This document shows, piece by piece, positions 43,857-52,600 of a stretch of DNA of 55,145 bases (its first letter is position 1; the number at the start of each line of letters is the position of its first letter). The position numbers and the translations under genes are program-made. Below the pieces are notes generated by a model, which was not told where the DNA came from, searched no databases, and saw nothing but the letters and a program-made list of their open reading frames with translations. Origin of the DNA: CAMYLY01 sp036397755 (GTDB lineage: Bacteria > Gemmatimonadota > Gemmatimonadetes > Gemmatimonadales > GWC2-71-9); assembly GCA_036397755.1 (NCBI GenBank), contig DASWII010000040.1:1-55145 (forward strand), given 5' to 3'.

Positions 43857-46174
43857 CAGGACCGCAACTCGAGCACCGTCACGCCGGCGCCACCCTGGTC
43901 GGCCGCGGCGAACGCGTATCGCGCCACGCGGCCATCCATCCTGACCATCGCGTGCACCGCCGCGCGCAGCGCGCCGGTGCCTTTCCCGTGGATCACGCGC
44001 AGGATGGGCAGCTCCGCGACCACCGCGGTGTCGATGGCGGCCAGCAGCGTGGCCTCCGCCTCGTCCACCCGCATGCCCCGGAGGTCAACCACCGACGATG
44101 CCGCCTCCGCCACCGCATCGGACACTCCCGCGGAAGAGCCGTGCGGCCTGGGCGCCTCCGGCGCGCGCGGCTGTTCGATCGGTCCGTGCCCGCGCCTGCC
44201 CGTCACCTTCCAGCCCTTCTTGCGCGCCTCCTCCTCCAGGCGCCGCAGCGCGTCTCCCTCTTCCTCCACGCCCTCCTCCACCAGGCGCCGGGCCTCGCGG
44301 GCGGTCGCCTCGCTCACCGCCGCCCGCGCCAGTCCCAACGCCTCCTCGACGCGCTTGCGGGCCTCCAGCAGGAACTCGCGCGCCCGGGCGCGACCCGCTC
44401 GCTCGAGTTCGCGCTCCGCGTCCCGCAGCTGGCTCGCACGTTCGTCCGCATCTCGCCGCGCGCTTTCAAGGCGGATCCTTTCCGCTTCCTGGCGATGCTC
44501 CATGGCCTCCGCTTCCCGTTCGCGCGCCTCCACGTCCTGCTCGCGGCGCTCCAGGTCCGCGAGCGCGGCATCGAAGGTCCGCACGGCCTCGGGCAGCAGC
44601 CGCACGGCGTGATCCACCACCTCCGCGTCGAGACCCAGGCGCCTGGCGATCGCGATGCCGTACGAGCGACCGGGCTTACCGACGAGGAGGCGGAAGGTCG
44701 GAGCCAGCGTCTCGGCATCGAACGCCAGGCTGGCGTTCACCATTCCCGGGACGGACGCAGCAAGTTCCTTGAGCTGATTGAGATGGGTGGTGGCCACGGT
44801 CATGCCGGCCCGCGCGTTCAGCCTCGTGAGCACCGCACCGGCGATGGCGGCGCCCTCCATCGGGTCCGTGCCGCTCCCCAGCTCGTCCAGGAGCACGAGC
44901 GATTCGGTTTCCGCCTCGTCCACAACCGTCCTGATGGCCTCCAGGTGGGCGCTGAACGTCGACAAGTTCGCCTCGATCGACTGGTGATCGCCGATATCGG
45001 CGTGCATCCGCGCGAACACGGGGATGCGTGTGTTGGGCCCCACCGGAGGGATGATCCCCGACTGGGTCATCGCGCTCAACAGGCCGATGGCCTTCAGCAG
45101 CACGGTCTTCCCACCCGCATTCGGTCCGCTCACGACCAGCGTGCGCTGACCTTGCTCCAGCGCGAGACTGAACGGCACGGCTCCGGAGGGGCCGCCGACC
45201 AACGGGTGTCGCGCGTCGAACACCGCGACCCCCGCGGTCGCGGCCGTCACCGTCGGCAGGGAGGCGTCCATGTCGGCGGCGTAGCGCGCGCGGGCGTACA
45301 CTTCGTCCATCCGCACGGACATGCTCCACCCGGCCGCCAGCTCGGGGCGTTCCCGTCGCGCCCGCTCGGTCAGGTCGCGCAGCAGGTGGAGCACCGCGCG
45401 CCGCTCCTCCTCCTCCGCGGCGGTCACATCGTTGCCGAGATCGACGGCGTCCACGGGCTCAAAGAACACCGTCGCTCCACTCGCGGATTCACCGTGCACC
45501 AACCCGCCGACCCTCCCCTTCGCTTCGCGCCGCACCGGCACGACGAATCGCCCGTCCCGCACCGTGACGCTCGCACCCTCCACCTGAAACTCCGGGGGCA
45601 GCGTCCGGGCGAAGCTCTCCAGGTGGCGCACCAGCCGGTCGCGGGCCGCACGCACGCGGTGACGCGCGCGGGACACGTCTGGTGACGCGTCATCGGTCAC
45701 CTCGCCACCAGGGCCTATCGCCTTGACGATGGCTCGAGCGAGACCGGCGGACGGCACCTCGACCCGGATGCGGGCAACCGCGGGCGCGGCCTGTTCGAGA
45801 CGCCGGAGCGCTTCGCTGTTCGCCCGCATGGCCCCGATCGCCTCACCGAGCGCTCCCAGCGCCGCCGCGTCGAGCACCGAGCCCGCGGTCTCCAGCACCC
45901 GCAGCGACTCCCGCACATCGGGCATCGCCCGCGGGGCAACGTCGTCGAGCGTCTCGAGCGCGCGCCGGTACTCCTCCACCAGCGCGAGTTCGGCCTGTAC
46001 CGCCACGACGTCGGCCACGGGGCGCCTGGCCCGCACGGCCGCGGCGCCGGAACCCGACACCGCGCGCGCGGCCACCGCATCCAACACGCGATGGAACTCG
46101 AGGCTCTCCAGCGTCGCCCGGTCGGCAACCGTCCGGAATGAGGAAGGGGTGCCGGCGACCTCGGTCACCTGCAC
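43856..46174 (-). CDS. mutS2: MutS2 family endonuclease
   Basis: 772 aa. A MutS-type ATPase with SGPNAGGKTVLLKAIG (Walker A), LVLLDELGSGTDPMEGAA (Walker B) and TTHLNQLKELA. A long coiled coil follows, then a C-terminal Smr nuclease domain (VVDLRGMRVDEAEATLLAAID, then RVIHGKGTGALRAAV). There is no N-terminal mismatch-recognition domain, as expected of MutS2. Roles reported for the family include suppressing recombination and rescuing collided ribosomes. The GTG start follows AAAGGGG. It is the first gene of a 15-gene run. Confidence 0.95.
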   Translation of the reverse strand: MQVTEVAGTPSSFRTVADRATLESLEFHRVLDAVAARAVSGSGAAAVRARRPVADVVAVQAELALVEEYRRALETLDDVAPRAMPDVRESLRVLETAGSVLDAAALGALGEAIGAMRANSEALRRLEQAAPAVARIRVEVPSAGLARAIVKAIGPGGEVTDDASPDVSRARHRVRAARDRLVRHLESFARTLPPEFQVEGASVTVRDGRFVVPVRREAKGRVGGLVHGESASGATVFFEPVDAVDLGNDVTAAEEEERRAVLHLLRDLTERARRERPELAAGWSMSVRMDEVYARARYAADMDASLPTVTAATAGVAVFDARHPLVGGPSGAVPFSLALEQGQRTLVVSGPNAGGKTVLLKAIGLLSAMTQSGIIPPVGPNTRIPVFARMHADIGDHQSIEANLSTFSAHLEAIRTVVDEAETESLVLLDELGSGTDPMEGAAIAGAVLTRLNARAGMTVATTHLNQLKELAASVPGMVNASLAFDAETLAPTFRLLVGKPGRSYGIAIARRLGLDAEVVDHAVRLLPEAVRTFDAALADLERREQDVEAREREAEAMEHRQEAERIRLESARRDADERASQLRDAERELERAGRARAREFLLEARKRVEEALGLARAAVSEATAREARRLVEEGVEEEGDALRRLEEEARKKGWKVTGRRGHGPIEQPRAPEAPRPHGSSAGVSDAVAEAASSVVDLRGMRVDEAEATLLAAIDTAVVAELPILRVIHGKGTGALRAAVHAMVRMDGRVARYAFAAADQGGAGVTVLELRS

Positions 46175-46531
46175 CCCTTTCGAATCCTGCCCGGAACCGT
46201 GCGCGTCATGCGGATCGCGCCGACTCCGAAAGTCTCATGGGATTGGCGTGCCCCCCGCCGACCGCTCCGCGCGCGGCGTACGGCGTCGGACATCCGCCGG
46301 CGTTGCCCGCTGGGGCGCTCATGCCATCGTCATCTACGGAGATTCGAGCGTGGACCTGCGCGCTCACACGTCGTATGGAAGCGTCGGAACGCTCGTTCAA
46401 ACGGCTCATCCCTTAGTGATTGATCACTGGCGGCGGACCGCACTCTTCATGGGCGATCTGACGTGCCCGCTGAACCTTCAAACATAGAGTCGTCACACCG
46501 AGCACGCAACAAAACTCCACCCCCGGAAATC
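46175..46531. other. 357-bp non-coding gap between mutS2 and HIT gene
   Basis: Short open frames exist on both strands but have low-complexity Ser/Arg/Ala products and no ribosome-binding sites. A short dyad AGTGAT-TG-ATCACT lies at 46415-46428. The mutS2 promoter should be here. I recognise no RNA gene. Confidence 0.5.
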
Positions 46532-46870
46532 TCACCCCGGAGGCCAGCGCATCGCGCGCCCACCGAGCACGTGCGCGTGCAGGTGATCCACGGTCTGTCC
46601 GCCGTCGGCGTTCGTGTTCAACACGACGCGATATCCCGAATCGGCCAGGCCATCGTCCTCGGCAACACGCCGTGTCATCAGCAGCAGGCGCCCGCCCAGG
46701 CCTTCGTCGTCGAGCGCGTTCAGCGAGGACAAGTGCCGCCGCGGGATCACCAGGACGTGGGTCGGCGCCTGCGGACCGATGTCGCGGAAGGCCACGAATT
46801 CCTCATCCTGTCGCACGATCGTGGCCGGGATCTCTCCGGCGGCGATCTTGCAGAACAGGCAATCGGTCAT
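46532..46870 (-). CDS. HIT (histidine triad) family nucleotide hydrolase
   Basis: 112 aa. CLFCKIAAGEIPATIV start, THVLVIPRRHLSSLNALDD and the triad HLHAHVLGG close to the C-terminus. Likely a HinT-like purine nucleoside phosphoramidase. ATG 46870 overlaps the dnaJ stop (ATGA), so it is co-translated with the chaperone. Confidence 0.94.
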   Translation of the reverse strand: MTDCLFCKIAAGEIPATIVRQDEEFVAFRDIGPQAPTHVLVIPRRHLSSLNALDDEGLGGRLLLMTRRVAEDDGLADSGYRVVLNTNADGGQTVDHLHAHVLGGRAMRWPPG

Positions 46871-48024
46871 CCGGCACCGCCAAACGCTTCGCGCACCTTG
46901 TCCCACATCCGTCGCCCGAGACTCTCGTCGCCCGGCGGCTCACCTTCGTGTTCCGCCAGCTTCTTCAGCACACGCTTGAGCTCCGGCGTCAGCTTGGTCG
47001 GGGTCCACACTCGGCAGTGCACGAAGAGCGATCCCTTGCGACCATCCGCCACACTCGGCAGGCCCATCCCCCGCAACTCGAGCACGGTCCCACCCTGCGT
47101 TCCCGACGGCACGGTCACCGTTTCGTCGCCATAGGGGGTCGGCACGGTGAACTCGCCACCCAGGGCCGCCTGACTGAACGAGAGCAGGAGCTCGTGGACG
47201 AGATCATCGCCGCGCCGCACAAACCGGGGGTCGTCTTGAATGCGGAATTCCGCGACCAAGTCTCCCGGCGGTCCGTTACGGGGACCAGGCCCACCCTGCC
47301 CGCGAAGCGTCACATAGTTGTTCCCCGACACGCCCGGCGGGACCTCGATCTCCACCACGCGTTCCTTGCGGACGCGTCCATCGCCTCGGCACCGCTCGCA
47401 CGGATCCTGGACGACCGTCCCCTCCGCGTCGCACTGCGGGCAGGGCCCCACCGAGATGAACTGGCCGAAGATCGACTGCGAGGTTCGGCGGGCTTCGCCC
47501 GAGCCCCGGCACATCGGACACACCACCGGCGCCGTGCCGGACTTGGCCCCCGATCCACCGCACTCCTCGCAGGCTTCGAGCCCCTTCAGCTTGAGTTTTC
47601 GCGTGGTTCCCTTGGCCACGTCTTCGAGCGACAGTTTGAGGGTCACCCGCAGATCCTGACCGCGCCGGCGCGATCGCCTGGCGCGCTCGCCACCGCCGAA
47701 GAACGCGTCGAACCCACCCATCCCGCCGAAGTCCCGCATGAATACGGACAGCGCTTCGGATAGGTCGAACGGATGGAACCCGCCATACCCGCCGGTCGCG
47801 CCGGCAAGGCCAGCCCGGCCGAACCGGTCGTACTGCGCGCGCTTCTGCGGATCGCGCAGCACTTCGTACGCCTCCGTGGCCTCCTTGAACTGCTCCTCCG
47901 ACCGCTTGTCACCGTCGTTGCGGTCGGGATGGAACTGCATGGCCTGGCGGCGATACGCCTTCTTGATCTCGGCCTCGGTCGCGTTGCGGGCGACGCCGAG
48001 CACCTCGTAGTAGTCGCGGTCCAT
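46867..48024 (-). CDS. dnaJ: Chaperone protein DnaJ
   Basis: 385 aa. J domain with HPD (MQFHPDRNDGDK), a Gly/Phe region (GFDAFFGGG), four CxxCxGxG-type zinc repeats (CEECGGSG, CPMCRGSG, CPQCDAEG, CERCRGDG) and the C-terminal substrate domain. The third repeat has DAEG in place of GxG. Hsp70 co-chaperone. It follows hrcA by 3 bp; neither grpE nor dnaK is in the window. Confidence 0.95.
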   Translation of the reverse strand: MDRDYYEVLGVARNATEAEIKKAYRRQAMQFHPDRNDGDKRSEEQFKEATEAYEVLRDPQKRAQYDRFGRAGLAGATGGYGGFHPFDLSEALSVFMRDFGGMGGFDAFFGGGERARRSRRRGQDLRVTLKLSLEDVAKGTTRKLKLKGLEACEECGGSGAKSGTAPVVCPMCRGSGEARRTSQSIFGQFISVGPCPQCDAEGTVVQDPCERCRGDGRVRKERVVEIEVPPGVSGNNYVTLRGQGGPGPRNGPPGDLVAEFRIQDDPRFVRRGDDLVHELLLSFSQAALGGEFTVPTPYGDETVTVPSGTQGGTVLELRGMGLPSVADGRKGSLFVHCRVWTPTKLTPELKRVLKKLAEHEGEPPGDESLGRRMWDKVREAFGGAG

Positions 48025-48027
48025 CAG

Positions 48028-49086
48028 CTAATCCAGGGCCGCCGGGTGGCCGCCTCGCAGGAGGTCGTTGAGCAAGCGGCTCGTGTGCTCCACCATCGTG
48101 ATGACCTTTTGGTATGGCATGCGGGTGGGCCCCATCACGCCGATGGTGCCGGCAAAGGAACCGAACTCGTAGCGCGACGTGACGATGGTGTACGTGTTAA
48201 AGCGGGGATCGACGTTTTCGCCGCCGATCGTGATGGTGAGGCCGGGGGACTTGCGCGCGCGGAGGGCGCCGCGCAGCAGGTCGCGCCGCTCGGTGATCTC
48301 GAGCAGACCGCGCATCTGTTCGTTGGAGGCGAACTCGGGCTGCTCCGTGAGCATCTTGGTGCTGCCCAACAACACTTCGTTTCGCGGTCCGCCGATCTCG
48401 AACAGTTGATCGGCTTCCTCGATGAACACGTTCAGCAGCTCGCGCTCGTCGCGGTCGCGGCCGGCATCGCGCAGCCGCTGCCGCAGCGTGCGGCGAATCT
48501 CCTGGAGCGTCAAACCCGACAGGCGGTCATTGAGTACGAGGGCGACACCCGCGATCGACGCCCGCGGAAGGTCGCTGGCCACCTCGATGAAGAGCGTGCG
48601 CGCCGCCCCACCCCGGAGCGAGAGCACCATGAGCAGGCGCCCGGCACCGGCTTCCAGCAGCTGCAGCCGCTCCAGCACGGCGTTCGTGAACGCCGGAGCC
48701 ACCGCCAGGCCCAGCTCCTGCGTCAACATCCCCAGCACCTGGGCCGCGCGCTCCAGAAGATTCTCGATCGCCGTGCGATCGGAGGTCAGCTCGCGGCGCA
48801 GTTGGTCGTGCTCGATCTCGCTCGGAAGGTCCCGCTCCATCAGCATGTCGACATAGAACCGGTAGGCCAAGTCCGTGGGTACGCGACCCGCCGACGTATG
48901 GGGGTGGTAGAGGTACCCCCGTTCCTCCAGATCACTCATGGTGTTCCGGATCGTGGCGGCGGAGACTCCCAGGTTGTAGCGGCGCGCTATGGTCCGGGAA
49001 CCGGCCGGCTCGGCGGTCTCCACGAAGGAGTGGATGACGGCCTCCAGCACCTGCTGCTCACGGGCGGTGAGATGTTCGTTTGACAT
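48028..49086 (-). CDS. hrcA: Heat-inducible transcription repressor HrcA
   Basis: 352 aa. An N-terminal winged helix (LTAREQQVLEAVIHSFVETAEPAGSRTIA, then SAATIRNTMSDLEERGYL and HTSAGRVPTD) is followed by the GAF-like domain ending IGVMGPTRMPYQKVI, standard for HrcA. It represses heat-shock operons by binding CIRCE. No CIRCE sequence is found upstream of this gene. ATG 49086 lies 20 bp after a terminator-like hairpin. Confidence 0.94.
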   Translation of the reverse strand: MSNEHLTAREQQVLEAVIHSFVETAEPAGSRTIARRYNLGVSAATIRNTMSDLEERGYLYHPHTSAGRVPTDLAYRFYVDMLMERDLPSEIEHDQLRRELTSDRTAIENLLERAAQVLGMLTQELGLAVAPAFTNAVLERLQLLEAGAGRLLMVLSLRGGAARTLFIEVASDLPRASIAGVALVLNDRLSGLTLQEIRRTLRQRLRDAGRDRDERELLNVFIEEADQLFEIGGPRNEVLLGSTKMLTEQPEFASNEQMRGLLEITERRDLLRGALRARKSPGLTITIGGENVDPRFNTYTIVTSRYEFGSFAGTIGVMGPTRMPYQKVITMVEHTSRLLNDLLRGGHPAALD

Positions 49087-49106
49087 GGTCCAAGTCTCAG
49101 AGTCAC

Positions 49107-49135
49107 AAAAATTTAGCCACCTTCGAGAAAGGTGG
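49107..49135 (-). terminator. Intrinsic terminator between hemW and hrcA
   Basis: On the minus strand CCACCTT (49135-49129), loop TCTCG, AAGGTGG (49123-49117), then CTAAATTTTT. The stem overlaps the last codons and stop of hemW. It ends just 20 bp before the hrcA start. Confidence 0.65.
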
Positions 49136-50219
49136 TCAAGCGGGGGAGCAGTTCGTCGATCCTGAGCCATCCGACCGGAGTCAAGCGAAGACTCCCATCA
49201 TGGGCCTGGACCCAGCCGGCCGCGACCGCCTCACGCAGCCAACTGGGAAAGCTGCCGGACGACGCCGCCTCGACCCCCGCCACCGTACGCAGACCGAGCA
49301 GCACCCGTTCCAGCCGTTGTTGTGCCGGAGTCAAATGCTCGGCATTCTCCACCGGGTCGGCGTCCCCGCAAACGATCGTCTCGTACCGCGCCCAGTCCCT
49401 CACGTTCCAGCGCCTCGTCTCGCCGTCAAAGCTGTGCGCTGACGGACCGAGGCCCACGTACGGGGCTCCCGACCAATACACGCCGTTGTGCACCGCGCGC
49501 CGATCGGGGCGCGCGTAGTTGGAGATCTCGTAGTGGTCGAACCCGGCCGCTTCCAACTCCTCATGGGCAAGGAGATACTCCCGTTCGTATCTGCCTTCGT
49601 CCACCGCCGGGATGCTGCCGCGTTCGACCCAGCGCCGCAGCGGCGTGCGGGCCTCGACCGTGAGCCCATAGACGGATACGTGGTCGGGAGCGCACTCGAG
49701 CGCCATCTCCACGTCGCGCTCCCAATCGCACCCGAGTGCGGCCGGCAGTCCGAAGATCAGATCGAGCGAGACGTTCTCGATGCCGGCGTCGCGCGCGGTG
49801 GCAACGGCATTGCGGGCGTCGGCGGCGGTGTGGGTCCGGTGCATCCACCGGAGCACTCCGTCGTCGAACGACTGCACGCCGAGCGACACTCGGTTGATGC
49901 CGGCGTTAGCCCATCCACGAGCGTTCTCGCCCGTGACGTCGTCCGGATTGGCCTCGAGCGTCACTTCGGCCCGCGGTGCCGGAGCGAACGCGTCGATCAG
50001 TCGCGCGAGCTGGTGCGGGGCGAGGAGCGACGGCGTGCCGCCACCGAAATACAGCGTGGCGGACTCGACGTCCGGCTCAGGCGTCCCGCGCAGCGCCGCC
50101 TCGCGCAGGATCGCGTCGACGAACCGCTCACCGGGTATCGTGCGCCGGACCGCAATCGCGAAATCGCAATAGACGCAGCGCCTCCGACAAAAAGGCACGT
50201 GGACGTAGAGGTGGGGCAT
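49113..50219 (-). CDS. hemW: Radical SAM heme chaperone HemW-like protein
   Basis: 368 aa. The start MPHLYVHVPFCRRRCVYCDF carries the CxxxCxxC cluster motif. YFGGGTPSLL, EANPDD, GINRVSLGVQSFDD and LDLIFGLP follow, and the C-terminal HemN domain includes YEISNYARP. The cysteine pattern is that of HemW and not of HemN. The leader is a pyrimidine-rich repeat array without a Shine-Dalgarno, so start and expression are unusual. Confidence 0.92.
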   Translation of the reverse strand: MPHLYVHVPFCRRRCVYCDFAIAVRRTIPGERFVDAILREAALRGTPEPDVESATLYFGGGTPSLLAPHQLARLIDAFAPAPRAEVTLEANPDDVTGENARGWANAGINRVSLGVQSFDDGVLRWMHRTHTAADARNAVATARDAGIENVSLDLIFGLPAALGCDWERDVEMALECAPDHVSVYGLTVEARTPLRRWVERGSIPAVDEGRYEREYLLAHEELEAAGFDHYEISNYARPDRRAVHNGVYWSGAPYVGLGPSAHSFDGETRRWNVRDWARYETIVCGDADPVENAEHLTPAQQRLERVLLGLRTVAGVEAASSGSFPSWLREAVAAGWVQAHDGSLRLTPVGWLRIDELLPRLTTFLEGG

Positions 50220-50222
50220 GCG

Positions 50223-50370
50223 AGGAGGGTAGGAGAGCAAGAGGGCAGGACAGTAGGAGAGTAAGGAGTAAGAGAGTGAGAGAGTAGGAGAGTAAGATAG
50301 TAGGAGAGTTGGAGGGCAAGAGGAGTTGGGGAGTACGTTCCTACTCTCTTCCTCTCTTACTCTCCCACCT
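50223..50370. repeat. 8-bp tandem repeat AGGAGAGT (about 14 units) followed by a short inverted stretch
   Basis: Plus-strand units from 50223 include AGGAGAGC, AGGAGAGT (several), AAGAGAGT, GAGAGAGT, AAGATAGT and TGGAGGGC. From about 50340 the complementary pattern appears (CTACTCTC TTCCTCTC TTACTCTC). The two parts can fold into a long purine-pyrimidine hairpin. The dprA stop codon (50357-50359) lies inside it and the last dprA codons (Val-Gly-Glu) are made of repeat units. Confidence 0.85.
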
Positions 50371-51439
50371 TCTTCCTCACCACATTCCCGGCCTCCGTCA
50401 CCGCCAGGCCTTTGATCTCCAGCGTCGTGACGACCGCGAGCACGTCGGCGACCGGAACGTCGAGCCGGGCGGCGATGTCATCGACCACCTCCGTGCCGCG
50501 ATCGAGCTCCTCCAACACTCGCCGCTCCGCGTCGGACGCACCGACGGGCATCCGCCGCGCGGACGACTCGTGGGAAAGTCCGTATTCCTCGAGCACATCC
50601 CGCAGCCCGAGCAACGGTTTGGCCCCCTGTTGGAGCAGCCGGTTGCATCCGGTGGACCGCGGGCTCGTGATCGGGCCCGGTACGACCAGCACTTCCCTGC
50701 CCTGAGCGAGGGCGGCGTCCACCGTCAGCATCGTTCCCGACCGCTCACCCGCTTCGATCACCGCGGTCACGCGCGCCAGTCCGCTGATGAGTCGATTACG
50801 ACGCGGAAAGCTGCCGGCGTGCGGTCGCTCGCCGGGGGGGAATTCCGTAATGAGGCATCCGTGCGCGGCCATGCGGTCGTAGAGCGCGCGGTTTGCCGAG
50901 GGATAGACGATGCCCAAGCCGTTGCCCAACACCCCCACGGTGGCGCCACCCGCGTCCAGCGCGGCCTCGTGCGCGACGGCATCGAGGCCGCGGGCCATTC
51001 CGCTCACGACGCCCAATCCGGCGCGGGCCGCGCCGCCGGCGATGTGGCGGCACACCTCCCTCCCGTATCGGGTGTGATCTCTGCTCCCGACAATCGCCAC
51101 CGATTCCAGCGACAGGAGCGCGACGTTACCGAGACCGAAAAGCACCATTGGCGGATCCGGAATGGCTCGCAGTCGCGCGGGGAAGGATTCGTCGGCCGGC
51201 ACCAGAACCTGCCCGCCGAGCGCCTCCGAACGGAGCACGATTCGCTCCGTGGATGCGATATCGATCTTACGTATCGCCGTGGCGGCCGGCCGCGACAGTC
51301 CCTCGATCGCGCACAGGGCCTCGTACGAGGCTTCGAGCACGCCCTGCGCCGAACCGAACTCCCTGAGGAGTCGAGGCAGCCTCGCCGGCCCAATCCCCGG
51401 CGACAACGCCAGAGAGAGATGCGCGAGGTCAACGGTCAC
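50357..51439 (-). CDS. dprA: DNA-processing protein DprA
   Basis: 360 aa. The Rossmann core shows VAIVGSRDHTRYGREVCRHIAG, GMARGLDAVAHEAAL, LGNGLGIVYP, ITEFPPGERPHAGSFPRRNRLISGL and LVVPGPITSPRSTGCNRLLQQGA, then a C-terminal winged helix (DRGTEVVDDIAARLDVPVADVLAVV). It loads RecA on incoming ssDNA in transformation. The GTG start overlaps the obgE stop. The C-terminus ends in a repeat array. Confidence 0.95.
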   Translation of the reverse strand: MTVDLAHLSLALSPGIGPARLPRLLREFGSAQGVLEASYEALCAIEGLSRPAATAIRKIDIASTERIVLRSEALGGQVLVPADESFPARLRAIPDPPMVLFGLGNVALLSLESVAIVGSRDHTRYGREVCRHIAGGAARAGLGVVSGMARGLDAVAHEAALDAGGATVGVLGNGLGIVYPSANRALYDRMAAHGCLITEFPPGERPHAGSFPRRNRLISGLARVTAVIEAGERSGTMLTVDAALAQGREVLVVPGPITSPRSTGCNRLLQQGAKPLLGLRDVLEEYGLSHESSARRMPVGASDAERRVLEELDRGTEVVDDIAARLDVPVADVLAVVTTLEIKGLAVTEAGNVVRKKVGE

Positions 51440-52452
51440 GGCAGGGGCGTCGCATCTCCGAATGCGCCGCCCGCCGAAGCAAGCAGCCTCCAGAGCGCCA
51501 CATGCAGCTCGTCCAGCCCGCGTTGCGCGACCGCCGAGATGCCGAGCACCGCGGCCGCGCCGGGCGCCTCGATGGCCGGCAGCGGATCCGAGGCCGTGAG
51601 GAGGTCCGTCTTGCTCACCGCGACGAGGTGCGGTCGGCTGGCCAACTCCGCATCGTACGCCTCCAGCTCGGCCCGCAGCGTGTCGTAAACCGTCTGCGGC
51701 TCCTCAGCGTCGGCGGGAACCAGATAGACCAGGACACGGGTGCGCTCGATGTGCTGGAGAAACTGGTCCCCCAAACCCTTCCCCGCGTGCGCCCCCTCGA
51801 TCAGCCCGGGGATGTCCGCCATCACGTACGAACGACCACCCGCCAGCTCTACCACACCCAGCTGCGGGCTCAGCGTCGTGAACGGATAGTCCGCGATCTT
51901 GGGCCGCGCGGCCGAAACGACGGACAGGAGGGTGCTCTTGCCGGCATTCGGCTCGCCCACCAACCCGACGTCGGCGATGAGCTTCAAGACGAGTTCGATC
52001 GTCCGGTCCTCGCCCTCGCCGCCGGGTTCCCACTCGCGCGGCGCGCGGTGCGTCGGCGTCGCGAACTGGGCGTTCCCCCGACCACCGCGCCCACCCTTGG
52101 CCACTCGCAGGGTGTCGCCCGGCCGCACCACCTCCCCCAGCAACGCACCTGTCTCGACATCGCGCACGGTGGTACCCGGCGGCACCGGCAAATACACGCC
52201 CTCGGCGGACCGCCCGGTCTTGTTCGATCCCATACCGTGCTGTCCGTGCTCCGCTTTCCGATGCGGCTTGTACTTGTAGTCGAGCAGCGTCGAGAGATTG
52301 GCGTCGGCGCGGACCCAGATGCTGCCGCCGCGGCCTCCGTTCCCGCCGTCCGGCCCGCCCTTCGGTACGTAGGCCTCGCGCCGGAACGACGTGCACCCCG
52401 ACCCGCCGGTTCCCGCGGTCACGCGAATCGTCGCTCGATCGATGAAGGCCAT
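51436..52452 (-). CDS. obgE: GTPase ObgE/CgtA
   Basis: 338 aa. The glycine-rich Obg fold (GTGGSGCTSFRREAYVPKGGPDGGNGGRGGS) precedes a G domain with GEPNAGKSTLL (G1), DIPGLIEGAHAGKGLG (G3) and VAVSKTDLL (G4). Ribosome-assembly and stress GTPase. The usual upstream partners rplU-rpmA are absent here. Confidence 0.95.
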   Translation of the reverse strand: MAFIDRATIRVTAGTGGSGCTSFRREAYVPKGGPDGGNGGRGGSIWVRADANLSTLLDYKYKPHRKAEHGQHGMGSNKTGRSAEGVYLPVPPGTTVRDVETGALLGEVVRPGDTLRVAKGGRGGRGNAQFATPTHRAPREWEPGGEGEDRTIELVLKLIADVGLVGEPNAGKSTLLSVVSAARPKIADYPFTTLSPQLGVVELAGGRSYVMADIPGLIEGAHAGKGLGDQFLQHIERTRVLVYLVPADAEEPQTVYDTLRAELEAYDAELASRPHLVAVSKTDLLTASDPLPAIEAPGAAAVLGISAVAQRGLDELHVALWRLLASAGGAFGDATPLP

Positions 52453-52507
52453 GTCGTGGAGTCAGAGGTTCGATGATGTGTGCCAAGACGGCGGTGACAG
52501 TAGGAAG

Positions 52508-52563
52508 TGCCGGCGCTCGACGTGGGCGCGCGATCACGTTGGCACATCCAAGCGCCGCCGGCA
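52508..52563. other. Imperfect long stem-loop upstream of obgE
   Basis: TGCCGGCGCT at 52508-52517 pairs with AGCGCCGCCGGCA (52551-52563) with a 3-nt bulge, and ACGTG (52520-52524) pairs with CACGT (52535-52539) inside. It lies in the 148-bp gap between the asparaginase stop and obgE; it could be a leader structure or weak terminator. Confidence 0.35.
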
Positions 52564-52600
52564 ACTCCGTTTTACGCGGAGCGGTACCGTTTTGTCCGAA

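Noticed and set aside
42216..44612. 798-codon plus-strand frame opposite dnaG and mutS2
   Set aside because: Antisense to two complete conserved proteins and ends in a Ser/Arg-rich tail.
46206..46409. Small minus-strand frame of 67 codons between mutS2 and HIT
   Set aside because: No usable ribosome-binding site and a low-complexity product.
48900..49200. CIRCE element for HrcA
   Set aside because: Looked for TTAGCACTC-N9-GAGTGCTAA and found nothing close; only a terminator-like hairpin.
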